From: Candidatus Gastranaerophilales bacterium
GTDB taxonomy: Bacteria; Cyanobacteriota; Vampirovibrionia; Gastranaerophilales; Gastranaerophilaceae
Assembly: GCA_947587615.1 (NCBI GenBank)
Contig: CANPYC010000013.1
Location: forward strand, 1 to 54,687
Length of the DNA: 54,687 nt
Direction: 5' to 3'
Shown here: positions 26,502 to 34,946 of the stretch, one piece after another
Numbering within the stretch: position 1 is the stretch's first letter
How the letters are laid out: each line of letters begins with the position of its first letter
Translations under genes and position numbers: made by a program
Notes under the pieces: model-generated
The model's database searches: none
What the model was told of the DNA's origin: nothing
The model's input: only the letters and a program-made list of their open reading frames with translations

Positions 26502-26506
26502 AAATT

Positions 26507-26593
26507 TGCCCTGGGCCAGACTTGAACTGGCACGAAGTTATTAGCCTCATCGGATTTTAAGTCCGACGTGTCTACCGATTCCACCACCAGGGC
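26507..26593 (-). tRNA. tRNA-Leu (anticodon UAA)
   Basis: An 87-base class II tRNA on the minus strand. The 7-bp acceptor stem is GCCCTGG/CCAGGGC with discriminator A, the D arm contains GGTAGACA, the anticodon stem-loop reads GGACTTAAAATCC giving UAA, a long variable arm follows as in leucine tRNAs, and the T loop has GTTCAAGTC. The 3' CCA is not encoded. It is followed by its own terminator. Confidence 0.95.
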
Positions 26594-26673
26594 AAAACGT
26601 ATAGCACTTAGATATCATTGAATATTTAACTGTACAAGTGCACAATGCGAACTAATAATACAATAAAAAAAAT

Positions 26674-26886
26674 TTATTGTCCAGCATTTTTTTCAACAAG
26701 CTCATTCATGGCATTAACCATTTCATCAGGGTCGATTCCATGCACTTTAGCGCCCGCTTCAAGATTTTCAAACCTTGCCGCAGCGCAGCCGATGCAGCCC
26801 ATGCCAAACTTTGCAAATATTTCTAAGGTTTCAGGATGTTCAGTTACAATATCCATTATTCCCATTTCTTTTGTTATCTTTTCCAT
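26674..26886 (-). CDS. DUF1858 / hybrid-cluster-associated redox disulfide protein
   Basis: A 70-residue protein of the DUF1858 family. The signature GMGCIGCAAARFENLEAGA contains the CxxC pair (C31 and C34), followed by GIDPDEMVNAMNEL. In other genomes such proteins stand alone or are fused to redox enzymes and are thought to carry a redox-active disulfide; the precise role is not established. An AAGG ribosome binding site precedes the ATG. It lies upstream of tRNA-Leu on the same strand. Confidence 0.85.
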   Translation of the reverse strand: MEKITKEMGIMDIVTEHPETLEIFAKFGMGCIGCAAARFENLEAGAKVHGIDPDEMVNAMNELVEKNAGQ

Positions 26887-27028
26887 AAAAAATTGCCTTT
26901 TTTAAAATTTACATTAATAAAATACCATGGAATATAAAAAATATACAACATTTTATTTTATAGGTTTAAATTCATTAAGAAAAAACGAGCTCAAAAAGAA
27001 ACTGAGTTTTAATAAAGAATGTCTTAGC

Positions 27029-27541
27029 TTATTGGTCAGACTCGAAATTTTTTTTCAGGAGTTTTTCAAAGTCGGACGGTTTAATATCTTGAATAAAGTT
27101 TTTAAACTCTTGAGCTTCCTGCTCATCTTTTTCAACATCCGTTGAAACAAGCCCAGCAGCCAATACGTTTGTTGTTACATATATCGGTACATCCGCTCGA
27201 AGAGCAATTGCAATAGCGTCAGACGGACGAGCGTCGATTTCAATTTCTTTTTGAAGTTGTTCATTATACATAAATATACTTGAAAAATATGTTTGATCAT
27301 CAACGTCATTAATTTCAATTTTTGTAATATTATAATTTGTTTGTTTTGCTATATCCAAAAATAAGTCATGGGTCATAGGACGGCTTGAGGGTATATTTTC
27401 AATTTTTCTTATAATTGCGCTTGCTTCGGCTGAACCTATCCAAATAGGCAGGGCTTTTCTGTTTTCTTTGTCATTTAAAACAACAATGGGTGAACCCGTT
27501 CTTGTGTCAAGCGCTATACCCATTACTCTCATTTCAATCAT
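27029..27541 (-). CDS. DUF151 bifunctional-nuclease family protein
   Basis: A 170-residue member of the DUF151 (bifunctional nuclease) family, with the typical opening MRVMGIALDTRTGSPIVVL, LPIWIGSAEASAI, and the IDARPSDAIAIALRADVPIYV motif. A C-terminal UVR-like helix of about 35 residues follows. Plant members act on RNA and DNA; bacterial functions are largely unknown. The ATG at 27541 (MIEMRV) fits family alignments and has AAAGGAG upstream; an earlier ATG at 27586 would add 15 unconserved residues. Confidence 0.9.
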   Translation of the reverse strand: MIEMRVMGIALDTRTGSPIVVLNDKENRKALPIWIGSAEASAIIRKIENIPSSRPMTHDLFLDIAKQTNYNITKIEINDVDDQTYFSSIFMYNEQLQKEIEIDARPSDAIAIALRADVPIYVTTNVLAAGLVSTDVEKDEQEAQEFKNFIQDIKPSDFEKLLKKNFESDQ

Positions 27542-27671
27542 TTTTAAAATTTCTCCTTTGAATTGTATAATTATATCATCAAACAAAATATAAATTTACA
27601 AATGTTTAGACTATTTTTTAAAAAAATAATATATAATATATTTAATACTTCAGAGGGGGTTTGTATACTAA

Positions 27672-29324
27672 ATGGAAGCAACTAACATTCTATCATTCAT
27701 TGAAAAAAGAACAAAAGAACTTGAAAATAATATTGCTCTCGGTATTCGCTCAAATCTGGGCTGGGACGAGATAACATTTAAGGGTTTGAGTATACTGTCA
27801 AGAAGATTAGCATGCTATTTAATTGAAATCGGTATAAATAAAGGTGATAAAATTGCTGTTTTATCTGAATCTATGCCCGAGCTTGGAGCATGCTTATTTG
27901 CAAATGTCCTATCGGGTGCAACGAGTGTTCCTTTAGATGTAAAATTAACAATCCATGAGCTAAATCATATTTTATCAGACTGCGAGCCTAAGGCAATTTT
28001 AACTTCAAGCTCACATCTTGACGACGCAATAAAATTAAAAGATACGATAAAATCAATCGAGCATATTATAATAATTGACGGAAAAGGCGCAAATAAAGAC
28101 TATGTCAATCTTCACACCTTAGAAGATAAACCCGATAAAAAATGGCGCCACAGAAGCATGGATAAAACTGCTCTAATTGTCTACACTTCAGGCACAACAG
28201 GAAACCCAAAAGGGGTTGAAATTACATATAGAAATATGATTTCTCAAGTAATGGCAGTGGGTAAATGTTTTAATTTTAATTCAAATGATAAAATGCTCTC
28301 AATTTTACCTATGAACCATTTATTTGAAATCTCCGTCGGTTTTATGTCTTTTTTAAATAAAGGTGCTTCAATTTATTACTCAAACAGCTTAAAGCCAAAA
28401 GACATATTCCCTATTATGCAGCAGAAAAAAATTACTTTTATGGTTGCCGTACCCGCTTTCTTAAAGCTTGTTAAAACAACTCTTGAAGCTGAAATTAAGC
28501 AATATGGTAAATTTAAAAAAGCGTTTTTTAATTTTAAATATATGCTTGCTCGATTGGCTAAAAACACAACGCTATCTAAGTTTTTATTTAGAGAATTAAG
28601 GCAAAAATTCGGAGGCAAATTCAAAGGCTTTATGTCAGGCGGTGCCCCGTTAGATATTGAAGTAGCAAAATTCTTTGAATATATCGGTATTAGAATTTAT
28701 GAAGTATACGGACTATCCGAAGCAAGCCCGATAATAACCATGAATACAGATAAACACAGGCGCTTAGGTTCGGTCGGAAAGCCGATATATAATGTCAAAG
28801 TAAGACTGGATAAAGAGACAAAAGAACTTCAAATACTGGGCGATAACATAATGAAAGGTTATTATAATAAGCCGGAGCTTACAAAAGAAGTTATCATGCC
28901 TGACGGCTGGCTTAAAACAGGCGACATTGCCAGAATAGACAGTCATGGCTATATCTATATTACAGGCAGAATTAAAAATATGATAGTCCTATCAGGCGGG
29001 AAAAAAGTATTCCCTGAAGAAGTTGAAGCTGTTTTAGCTAAAAGCGATATGATTGAAGAAGTTGTTGTTTATTCTGATATCATTAAAACAGGTTCAAAAC
29101 AGGGAAGCGAAGAAATTATAGCTAAAATTCACCCTAAAAAAGAAATATTAGAAAAATATTCGGATGATAAAGAGCTTGAAAACGTTATAAGAAAAGAAGT
29201 TAAAAGATTATCCTTAGAACTATCAAGCTACAAAAGACCAAATAACGTTATTGTTACAAAAGAGCCGCTACCAAGAACGGGTATATCCAAAGTTTCAAGA
29301 AAAAAAGTTAAACAAACGGTATAA
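27672..29324 (+). CDS. AMP-forming long-chain acyl-CoA synthetase-like enzyme
   Basis: A 550-residue member of the ANL (acyl-CoA synthetase/ligase) family that activates a carboxylic acid, probably a fatty acid, as an acyl-adenylate and then a thioester. Motifs in order are the phosphate loop YTSGTTGNPKGVEI at about residues 169-182, the YEVYGLSEASP motif, GYYNKPELT, GWLKTGD and the C-terminal hinge/Lys region ending PRTGISKVSRKK. GAGGGGG lies 10-12 bases before the ATG, with AT-rich promoter-like sequence upstream. It ends at a terminator shared with the convergent flavodiiron gene. The exact acyl substrate is not known. Confidence 0.9.
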   Translation: MEATNILSFIEKRTKELENNIALGIRSNLGWDEITFKGLSILSRRLACYLIEIGINKGDKIAVLSESMPELGACLFANVLSGATSVPLDVKLTIHELNHILSDCEPKAILTSSSHLDDAIKLKDTIKSIEHIIIIDGKGANKDYVNLHTLEDKPDKKWRHRSMDKTALIVYTSGTTGNPKGVEITYRNMISQVMAVGKCFNFNSNDKMLSILPMNHLFEISVGFMSFLNKGASIYYSNSLKPKDIFPIMQQKKITFMVAVPAFLKLVKTTLEAEIKQYGKFKKAFFNFKYMLARLAKNTTLSKFLFRELRQKFGGKFKGFMSGGAPLDIEVAKFFEYIGIRIYEVYGLSEASPIITMNTDKHRRLGSVGKPIYNVKVRLDKETKELQILGDNIMKGYYNKPELTKEVIMPDGWLKTGDIARIDSHGYIYITGRIKNMIVLSGGKKVFPEEVEAVLAKSDMIEEVVVYSDIIKTGSKQGSEEIIAKIHPKKEILEKYSDDKELENVIRKEVKRLSLELSSYKRPNNVIVTKEPLPRTGISKVSRKKVKQTV

Positions 29325-29354
29325 AAAATCCTCCTGATATCAGGAGGATTTTTT
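29323..29354. terminator. Bidirectional terminator between the acyl-CoA synthetase and flavodiiron genes
   Basis: A perfect 15-bp stem (29323-29337 with 29340-29354, core ATCCTCCTGA) with a 2-base centre, A-run before and T-run after; it touches the stop codon of the minus-strand gene. Confidence 0.88.
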
Positions 29355-30562
29355 TATTTATTTAAATCATCTTTAATCAATTTTACCAGCTCATCAAATT
29401 CAATCTCTTGATTTTCTTTAAGAGCAGATTTAATTGTGATTGTTTTTTCTATAAATTTACTGTTTTTAAGCGTGCTTAAAAGCTCTTTAACTTTTTGAGC
29501 GCAAACACTTACCCATGAACCGTTTTCAATAATCGCAAAAGTACGATTTTGCAGGTTATGAGAAACAATATCCGATATAAAGTGTTTCATATTAACAAAT
29601 ATATCGTTATTATAAGTTGTTGTCGCAATTAAAATATGAGAATATTTAAAAGCCGAAGCAAGGGCAAATGAGCTGTGCAGATGAGATATGTCAATCATTT
29701 TAATATTTTTAATTCCATAAGCCGCAAGTTTTGAAGCGATTATCTCACAAGCATTTTTTGTATTACCCCAAACGCTTGAATAAACAACCAAAACGGAATT
29801 AATTTCGGGTGTATAGCTTGCCCATTTTTGATATTTATCTGCTATTAAAGAAATATTCTTTCTCAAAATTAACCCGTGAAGCGGGCAAACCGTTTTAATA
29901 TCGAGATTTTTAGCTTTGTTTAAAAGAGCCGTTACCTGAGCGCCGTATTTTCCCACGATATTTGTATAATATCTTCGATACTCGCCGATTAATTCTTCAA
30001 ATTCAACTTCATCATCAAATAAATTTCCGCTTAGCGCACCGAACGAGCCGAAAGCATCGGCAGAAAATAAAATTTTATCCGTAGTATCATAAGTTACCAT
30101 AACTTCGGGCCAATGAACCATCGGAGCCAAAACAAAAGTGAGGTTATGTTTACCCGTGTTAAGAGTGTCGCCTTCTTTAACAATATTAAAATTTGCTTCA
30201 ATATCAAAATCAAACTCAAAAAATTGATAAATCATATCTTTAGCTTTTTGATTTGTTACAATTTTAACATTAGGATATTTATCAACAACATCTTTAATTA
30301 ATGCGGCATGGTCGGGCTCTAAATGATTGATGATAAAATAATCAAGATTACATCCATCTAAAGCATCTTTAAGGTTTTGCATAAATTCGGCTCTGAAAGA
30401 TTTTTCAACCGTATCAAACAAAACCGTTTTTTCGTCTTTTAGCAAATATGAATTATAGCTCATCCCGTCAATCATGGGGTAAACGTTTTCAAAAAGCGAA
30501 ATTTCCCTGTCGTTAACTCCCAAGTAGCGGTAATTTTCATTAATTTTTCTTATGTTTTTCAT
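29354..30562 (-). CDS. Flavodiiron protein (A-type flavoprotein, FprA-like)
   Basis: A 402-residue two-domain protein. The N-terminal metallo-beta-lactamase-like domain carries the diiron ligands H80-L-E82-P-D84-H85, then the HWPEVMVTYD and LFSADAFGSFG segments and CPLHG. The C-terminal flavodoxin domain (from about residue 250) has the FMN phosphate loop YSSVWGNTKNA. These enzymes reduce O2 to water or NO to N2O and protect anaerobes. No rubredoxin or flavin reductase domain is fused, so an external electron donor is needed. The ATG at 30562 is preferred because GGAGAAG lies just upstream; a TTG at 30574 is in frame but has no such site. Confidence 0.93.
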   Translation of the reverse strand: MKNIRKINENYRYLGVNDREISLFENVYPMIDGMSYNSYLLKDEKTVLFDTVEKSFRAEFMQNLKDALDGCNLDYFIINHLEPDHAALIKDVVDKYPNVKIVTNQKAKDMIYQFFEFDFDIEANFNIVKEGDTLNTGKHNLTFVLAPMVHWPEVMVTYDTTDKILFSADAFGSFGALSGNLFDDEVEFEELIGEYRRYYTNIVGKYGAQVTALLNKAKNLDIKTVCPLHGLILRKNISLIADKYQKWASYTPEINSVLVVYSSVWGNTKNACEIIASKLAAYGIKNIKMIDISHLHSSFALASAFKYSHILIATTTYNNDIFVNMKHFISDIVSHNLQNRTFAIIENGSWVSVCAQKVKELLSTLKNSKFIEKTITIKSALKENQEIEFDELVKLIKDDLNK

Positions 30563-30598
30563 ATGCTTCTCCAATAATATTAAATTAATTTTATCATG

Positions 30599-33154
30599 CT
30601 AAAAATTAATCTCGCAATAAGACCCGTTGTTTGTTTTATGAGTTAAAATTTTATTTTGAATGCGGCTTTTGAGCTCATCCACATGAGAAATTACTCCGAC
30701 AAGCCGATTGGAGGAACTTAAAGAAATAATAACATCCAAAGCAAGCTCAAGCGCTTCGGTGTCCAGTGTACCGAAACCTTCATCAATAAAAAGCGACTCA
30801 ATATTAACCGCACCCGATAAATTTGAAACACTATCCGATAATCCCAAAGCCAAAGACAGTGCAGCCATGAAAGATTCACCGCCCGATAAAGTCTTTGTAT
30901 CTCTAAGCTTAAAGGTGTGAAAATCCATAACTTCAATATCAAGCCCGGTTTTTGAAGTTTTCTTTGCGCCGTCTTTTTTTCTTTGCAGCTGAAATTGCCC
31001 TTTGCTCATGATTTTCAGTCTTTTATTTGCTTCAAAAAGTACAATATCAAGATAATAAGCTTGAATATATTGTTCAAAAGCAATTTTTGCCTTACCCTTT
31101 AATTGACCGCAAGCACAATCAGACAAGGTTTTAAGGGTTAAATATTCGTCTTTTTGGTTTTTATGGTTTTTAAATTCATCTTCTATAATTTGAATTTTCT
31201 TTTCATTAATTGTTTTTCTTGAAATACAACAGCGAAGCTCTTGATTTAATTTTGCTAAATTTTCTTTATTTAAATCAAGCTCGCTTAATTTTTCATCTAA
31301 ATTGATTTCATATTCTTTAAGTTCTTCAATTTGTTGATTAAGGAGTGTTTTTTGAGATGTTAATTTGTTTAAGTTTATATTATCTTCTTCATATTTTTTC
31401 TCAATTGTTAAAATCAATTTTGCTGATTTTTCAACCTCTAAAGATAAAGCCGAATGTTCGTCGGATATTTTTTTAATATCAAGCTCGTTTAGGTCTTTTT
31501 TAAGCGTTTCAAGGTTGGCTGTTATCTTAGCAAGTTCTAAATTATTTTTTTCAATTTCTCCTAAAAGCTCGTTTTTGTTATTTTCAAGTTTTTTGTTTTG
31601 TTCTTCATAGTTAATTTTTTGTGATTTTTTTACAATTTCTTTTTCAATAGCAAATTTATTTTTCATATTTTCAAATAATTCGCTTTGGTTTTTTAATTTT
31701 TCATTTTTTGTATTGCAGCATATAGCCGTATCAGATAAACTTTTATTCAATTTTTCAAGGTTATCTTTAAGTTTATCTAACTCCTCTTTTGAAATAACAT
31801 CACAAGAAAGCTTTGCGGGGTTTGGGTGCTCTTTAGAACCGCAAACAGGGCATGGAGAATTATCCGACAAAGCTTGAGCAAGTATACCTGCCTGATGATT
31901 AAGATAGTTGTTTCTTAAATCAATATATTCTTTATTTTGAATATCATAATCTTTTTTAAGATTATTTAATTTATTCTGTTCGTTTGACAAGTCGTCTTTA
32001 ATATTATCAAGTTCATAATTTAAACAGCAAAGATAGTTATATTTAAGCTCATCAATTTTTATATCGATATCTTTTTTTAATATAGCTAAATTCTGCCCTT
32101 CAAGAGTTTCTTTTTGGAGTTCTTTTTCAAGCTTTTTAATTTCCGTTGCTTTATTATAATCATCATCAGATTTTTTAAGCTTTAATTTTAAATTATCAAG
32201 CTCAAGCTTTTTGTTATCAAGAGTTAAATAATCTTTTTTGCTTAATTCAAAATCAACTGATTTTAGCTTAATTTTCTCATCAATATCTTTTGATTTATCA
32301 ATTAAGCTGATTTTTAGCTTAGCTTTATCTAAATATTTTTCAAGCTCTATAATTTTAAGATTTGTATTATCAAGCTGTTTTTGATATTCTTTTGAATTTA
32401 TTTTATCGTTTTTATTTTGCAGTTTTAATTTGTCAATAAATTCATCAAGTAATTCATAACATCTGCCTTGACAAATCTTTTCTTTAAGTTCTTCAAGTTC
32501 AATATCCTTGCATTCTATGTCAGATAAATTATGATAAATTATATCATCGGTTTTATCATACAAAACCTTCATTTCTTTTGCTTTTTCAGCCAGTTTAAAC
32601 TGAAAGAGAGAATAATCCGTTGTTTTAAAAATTTCTCTAAAAATATCCCCTCTTGTTTGAGTATCGGAATTTAAAAGCTTTAAAAACTCACCCTGTGCTA
32701 AAAGTGCAATTTGAGAAAATCTTTGCGAATTTAAATTAAGCAGCTGCTCAATATAATTATCAACCTCACTTACACCTACTATAATTTTCCCATCCGGCAG
32801 AGTTAACATGGCTCTTGCTTTTTGAGTTGTTATGCCTTCACCTTTTAATTTATTTCTTGTATAGAAAGGTGTTCTGTTGATTTTATAAATATCCCCGTTG
32901 AACAAAAATTCAAATTCAACAAACGATTCATCGCTCTCTTTTGCAAAATGACTTCTAAAAGTTTCACTGCCACGATTAAGACCTGATGAAGTATTAAACA
33001 AACTAAAGCAAATTGCATCAAATATCGTTGTTTTACCTGACCCTGTTGCACCGCTTATCAGATAAACGTTTCCGCTTCCTAATCTTTCAAAAGGAATTTC
33101 AACTCTGTTGGGATATGCTCCAAAAGCCTGCATAATAAGTTTTATAGGGCGCAT
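30599..33154 (-). CDS. sbcC: Exonuclease subunit SbcC
   Basis: An 851-residue SMC-like ATPase that partners SbcD in the Mre11-Rad50-type nuclease, which opens hairpin and protein-blocked DNA ends. Walker A GATGSGKT is at residues 35-42, two long coiled coils flank a zinc hook C435-P-V-C438, and the C-terminal half-site contains the LSGGESFMAALSLALGLSD signature and the SLFIDEGFGTLD Walker B. The coiled coils are somewhat shorter than in E. coli SbcC (1048 residues). Its start overlaps the end of sbcD by 13 bases. Confidence 0.95.
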   Translation of the reverse strand: MRPIKLIMQAFGAYPNRVEIPFERLGSGNVYLISGATGSGKTTIFDAICFSLFNTSSGLNRGSETFRSHFAKESDESFVEFEFLFNGDIYKINRTPFYTRNKLKGEGITTQKARAMLTLPDGKIIVGVSEVDNYIEQLLNLNSQRFSQIALLAQGEFLKLLNSDTQTRGDIFREIFKTTDYSLFQFKLAEKAKEMKVLYDKTDDIIYHNLSDIECKDIELEELKEKICQGRCYELLDEFIDKLKLQNKNDKINSKEYQKQLDNTNLKIIELEKYLDKAKLKISLIDKSKDIDEKIKLKSVDFELSKKDYLTLDNKKLELDNLKLKLKKSDDDYNKATEIKKLEKELQKETLEGQNLAILKKDIDIKIDELKYNYLCCLNYELDNIKDDLSNEQNKLNNLKKDYDIQNKEYIDLRNNYLNHQAGILAQALSDNSPCPVCGSKEHPNPAKLSCDVISKEELDKLKDNLEKLNKSLSDTAICCNTKNEKLKNQSELFENMKNKFAIEKEIVKKSQKINYEEQNKKLENNKNELLGEIEKNNLELAKITANLETLKKDLNELDIKKISDEHSALSLEVEKSAKLILTIEKKYEEDNINLNKLTSQKTLLNQQIEELKEYEINLDEKLSELDLNKENLAKLNQELRCCISRKTINEKKIQIIEDEFKNHKNQKDEYLTLKTLSDCACGQLKGKAKIAFEQYIQAYYLDIVLFEANKRLKIMSKGQFQLQRKKDGAKKTSKTGLDIEVMDFHTFKLRDTKTLSGGESFMAALSLALGLSDSVSNLSGAVNIESLFIDEGFGTLDTEALELALDVIISLSSSNRLVGVISHVDELKSRIQNKILTHKTNNGSYCEINF

Positions 33155-34290
33155 ATATTTTGCTCTTTCAATTTAATTTCGTCAATTGTTTCTTTAACTA
33201 TGTCACATTCATGCTCATTAAGTTCAAGTCCTGTTTGAAGTTTGCAAAAACTACAAAAATGTTCAAAAATCGTTTTATCGTTTTTTATGTTTGAGCTAAG
33301 AGCTGTATTTAAATTTCTTGTAAAACTATTGTCAAAATCAAGCTGCATAATATTAGGATAAATTGAAAGCAGCTTCTTCTTAGCTTCAATTACGTTTTCA
33401 TCAAACAATGTAAAATAAATATAGTCGTTTGTATTGATTTTTGAATAAAAATCCGAGCTTAAAAATTCTTCTAAGTATCCGCTATAATGCTTTAGCTCAT
33501 GTTTAAATTTAATTTTAACAAATTCAAGTTCAATATTGTTTTTATCTTTAACATCAATTATCGTAAAAGATTTATTCTGATTTATTTCACTAAAGGAATA
33601 TTTTAAAATAGAGCCGCCATAGCGTATATTTTTTTCTCCGACGCTTTGAGGGCAATGAAGATGACCTAATGCAACATAATCAAATTTTTTAAAGTGCTCG
33701 TATGTAACCATATCAACACCGCCTACACTCTTTTGTTCGCTTTGTGATAAAATCGGCTCTTTGAGACCCGCAACAAATTGATGGGCAAGTAATATATTAA
33801 TTTTATCGCTATCTAAATCAGTACCATCTAAAAGCACTTTAATTGCGCTGTTATAGTCTGTTATTTGAAATCCAGCGTAATATTTTCTAATAAGCGCAGG
33901 GTATAAATAGGGCATAAGAAAAATGTTTATTTTATTGTCAAATTCAATTTTTTCAATAAAGCCTTGAAATGTTTTTGAAATATAGATATTTGATTTTCTT
34001 AAAGCCTGAGATAAAAAGGCTAATCTATCCATGTTGTCATGGTTACCTGAGATTATAAAAATTTTTATATCAAACTCTAAAACTTTATTGATAAACTTTT
34101 CAAACAACTCAAGTGCACCAATGCTTGCAATTTGCTTATCAAAGACATCTCCCGCTATAAGAAGCGCTTTGATGTTTTTTTCTTTAATTAAATCAACAAC
34201 TTGTTCAAGGATAAACTCCTGATCATCAATCATTGAAATATCATTAACTCTTTTTCCGATATGTAAATCTGACAGATGAAGCATTTTCAT
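33142..34290 (-). CDS. sbcD: Exonuclease subunit SbcD
   Basis: A 382-residue Mre11-type metallophosphoesterase, the nuclease partner of SbcC. Phosphoesterase motifs are HLSDLHIG near the N-terminus, LLIAGDVFD, ISGNHDNMDRL, LLAHQFV and VALGHLHCPQ. The ATG at 34290 (MKMLHLSDLHIG) matches the family start; the reading frame is open further upstream to an ATG at 34332, but that addition is unconserved. No Shine-Dalgarno site is present; TTTAAT lies at -13 to -8. It precedes and overlaps sbcC. Confidence 0.95.
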   Translation of the reverse strand: MKMLHLSDLHIGKRVNDISMIDDQEFILEQVVDLIKEKNIKALLIAGDVFDKQIASIGALELFEKFINKVLEFDIKIFIISGNHDNMDRLAFLSQALRKSNIYISKTFQGFIEKIEFDNKINIFLMPYLYPALIRKYYAGFQITDYNSAIKVLLDGTDLDSDKINILLAHQFVAGLKEPILSQSEQKSVGGVDMVTYEHFKKFDYVALGHLHCPQSVGEKNIRYGGSILKYSFSEINQNKSFTIIDVKDKNNIELEFVKIKFKHELKHYSGYLEEFLSSDFYSKINTNDYIYFTLFDENVIEAKKKLLSIYPNIMQLDFDNSFTRNLNTALSSNIKNDKTIFEHFCSFCKLQTGLELNEHECDIVKETIDEIKLKEQNICAL

Positions 34291-34476
34291 AAAACTAATT
34301 AAAACATTAAAATTATAAATATACAAGAGCACTAAAGTTCAATCATAAGTGTAGTTTATACCATATTTAGTTTTGTAATACTTTATATAAATTATGGAAT
34401 ATTCTTCAAATTTTTGTTATAATTAATATGTAGTTAATTAAGTGTGTTGATAGTTTAAAAGAAAAGAGATGAGATT

Positions 34477-34908
34477 ATGAAAGTCCCGCCGCATTATTTG
34501 TTCGGTCATTTTCCCGTATTAAAAAATACGAAAAATGATAATTTTTCTTCGCTTCAAAATCCGCATGCCTTAAAAAAAGATACTGTAAGCTTTTCATCAA
34601 CAGCTAAATATTTAAAAAAATACACAACCCTGCCTGATGAAATTAAAGAAGTTTTAAGCCCTAAAGATGCTGTTGACATGTTTAAAGATATTGAACTTGT
34701 CGCACAAGGCAAGCAGGAAAGAAAAAAAGTCGGCTCGGGTAATTTTTCAAGCGTGCATGAAATCCCTTGGCTTAAAGATTACTATTTAATTGTTTTAAGA
34801 GACCCGAGTCAAAAAAGTCAAATTATATATTCCAACATTAGCCTGAGTGACGCTATTTGGAGCGATGAGGATAATGACTGTATACAAATTATTAAAAAAA
34901 CTGCATAA
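34477..34908 (+). CDS. Unknown 143-residue protein
   Basis: A soluble, Lys-rich protein starting MKVPPHYLFGHFPVL, with no signal peptide or membrane segment. An N-terminal Asn/Ser-rich tail leads to a KKDTVSFSSTAKYLKKY segment, a short helical region (DAVDMFKDIELVAQGKQ) and two or three probable strands (YYLIVLRDPSQKSQIIYSN). I do not recognise the family. An AGAGATGAG ribosome binding site precedes the ATG and a TATAAT box lies at 34418-34423. It is 38 bases upstream of the membrane protein at 34947. Confidence 0.6.
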   Translation: MKVPPHYLFGHFPVLKNTKNDNFSSLQNPHALKKDTVSFSSTAKYLKKYTTLPDEIKEVLSPKDAVDMFKDIELVAQGKQERKKVGSGNFSSVHEIPWLKDYYLIVLRDPSQKSQIIYSNISLSDAIWSDEDNDCIQIIKKTA

Positions 34909-34910
34909 TT

Positions 34911-34939
34911 TTGCAATCCGGCAATTAAAAATATATACT
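34911..34939 (+). promoter_or_regulatory. Promoter with -10 box directly before the 34947 gene
   Basis: TTGCAA (34911-34916), a 17-base spacer, and TATACT (34934-34939), which ends 7 bases before the ATG. This is the best-spaced promoter in the window among genes without a Shine-Dalgarno site, and it predicts a leaderless or one-base-leader mRNA. Confidence 0.45.
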
Positions 34940-34946
34940 TACATGT

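Noticed and set aside
26645-27145. Plus-strand frames opposite the DUF1858 and DUF151 genes
   Set aside because: Both are antisense to conserved proteins with good family signatures and ribosome binding sites.
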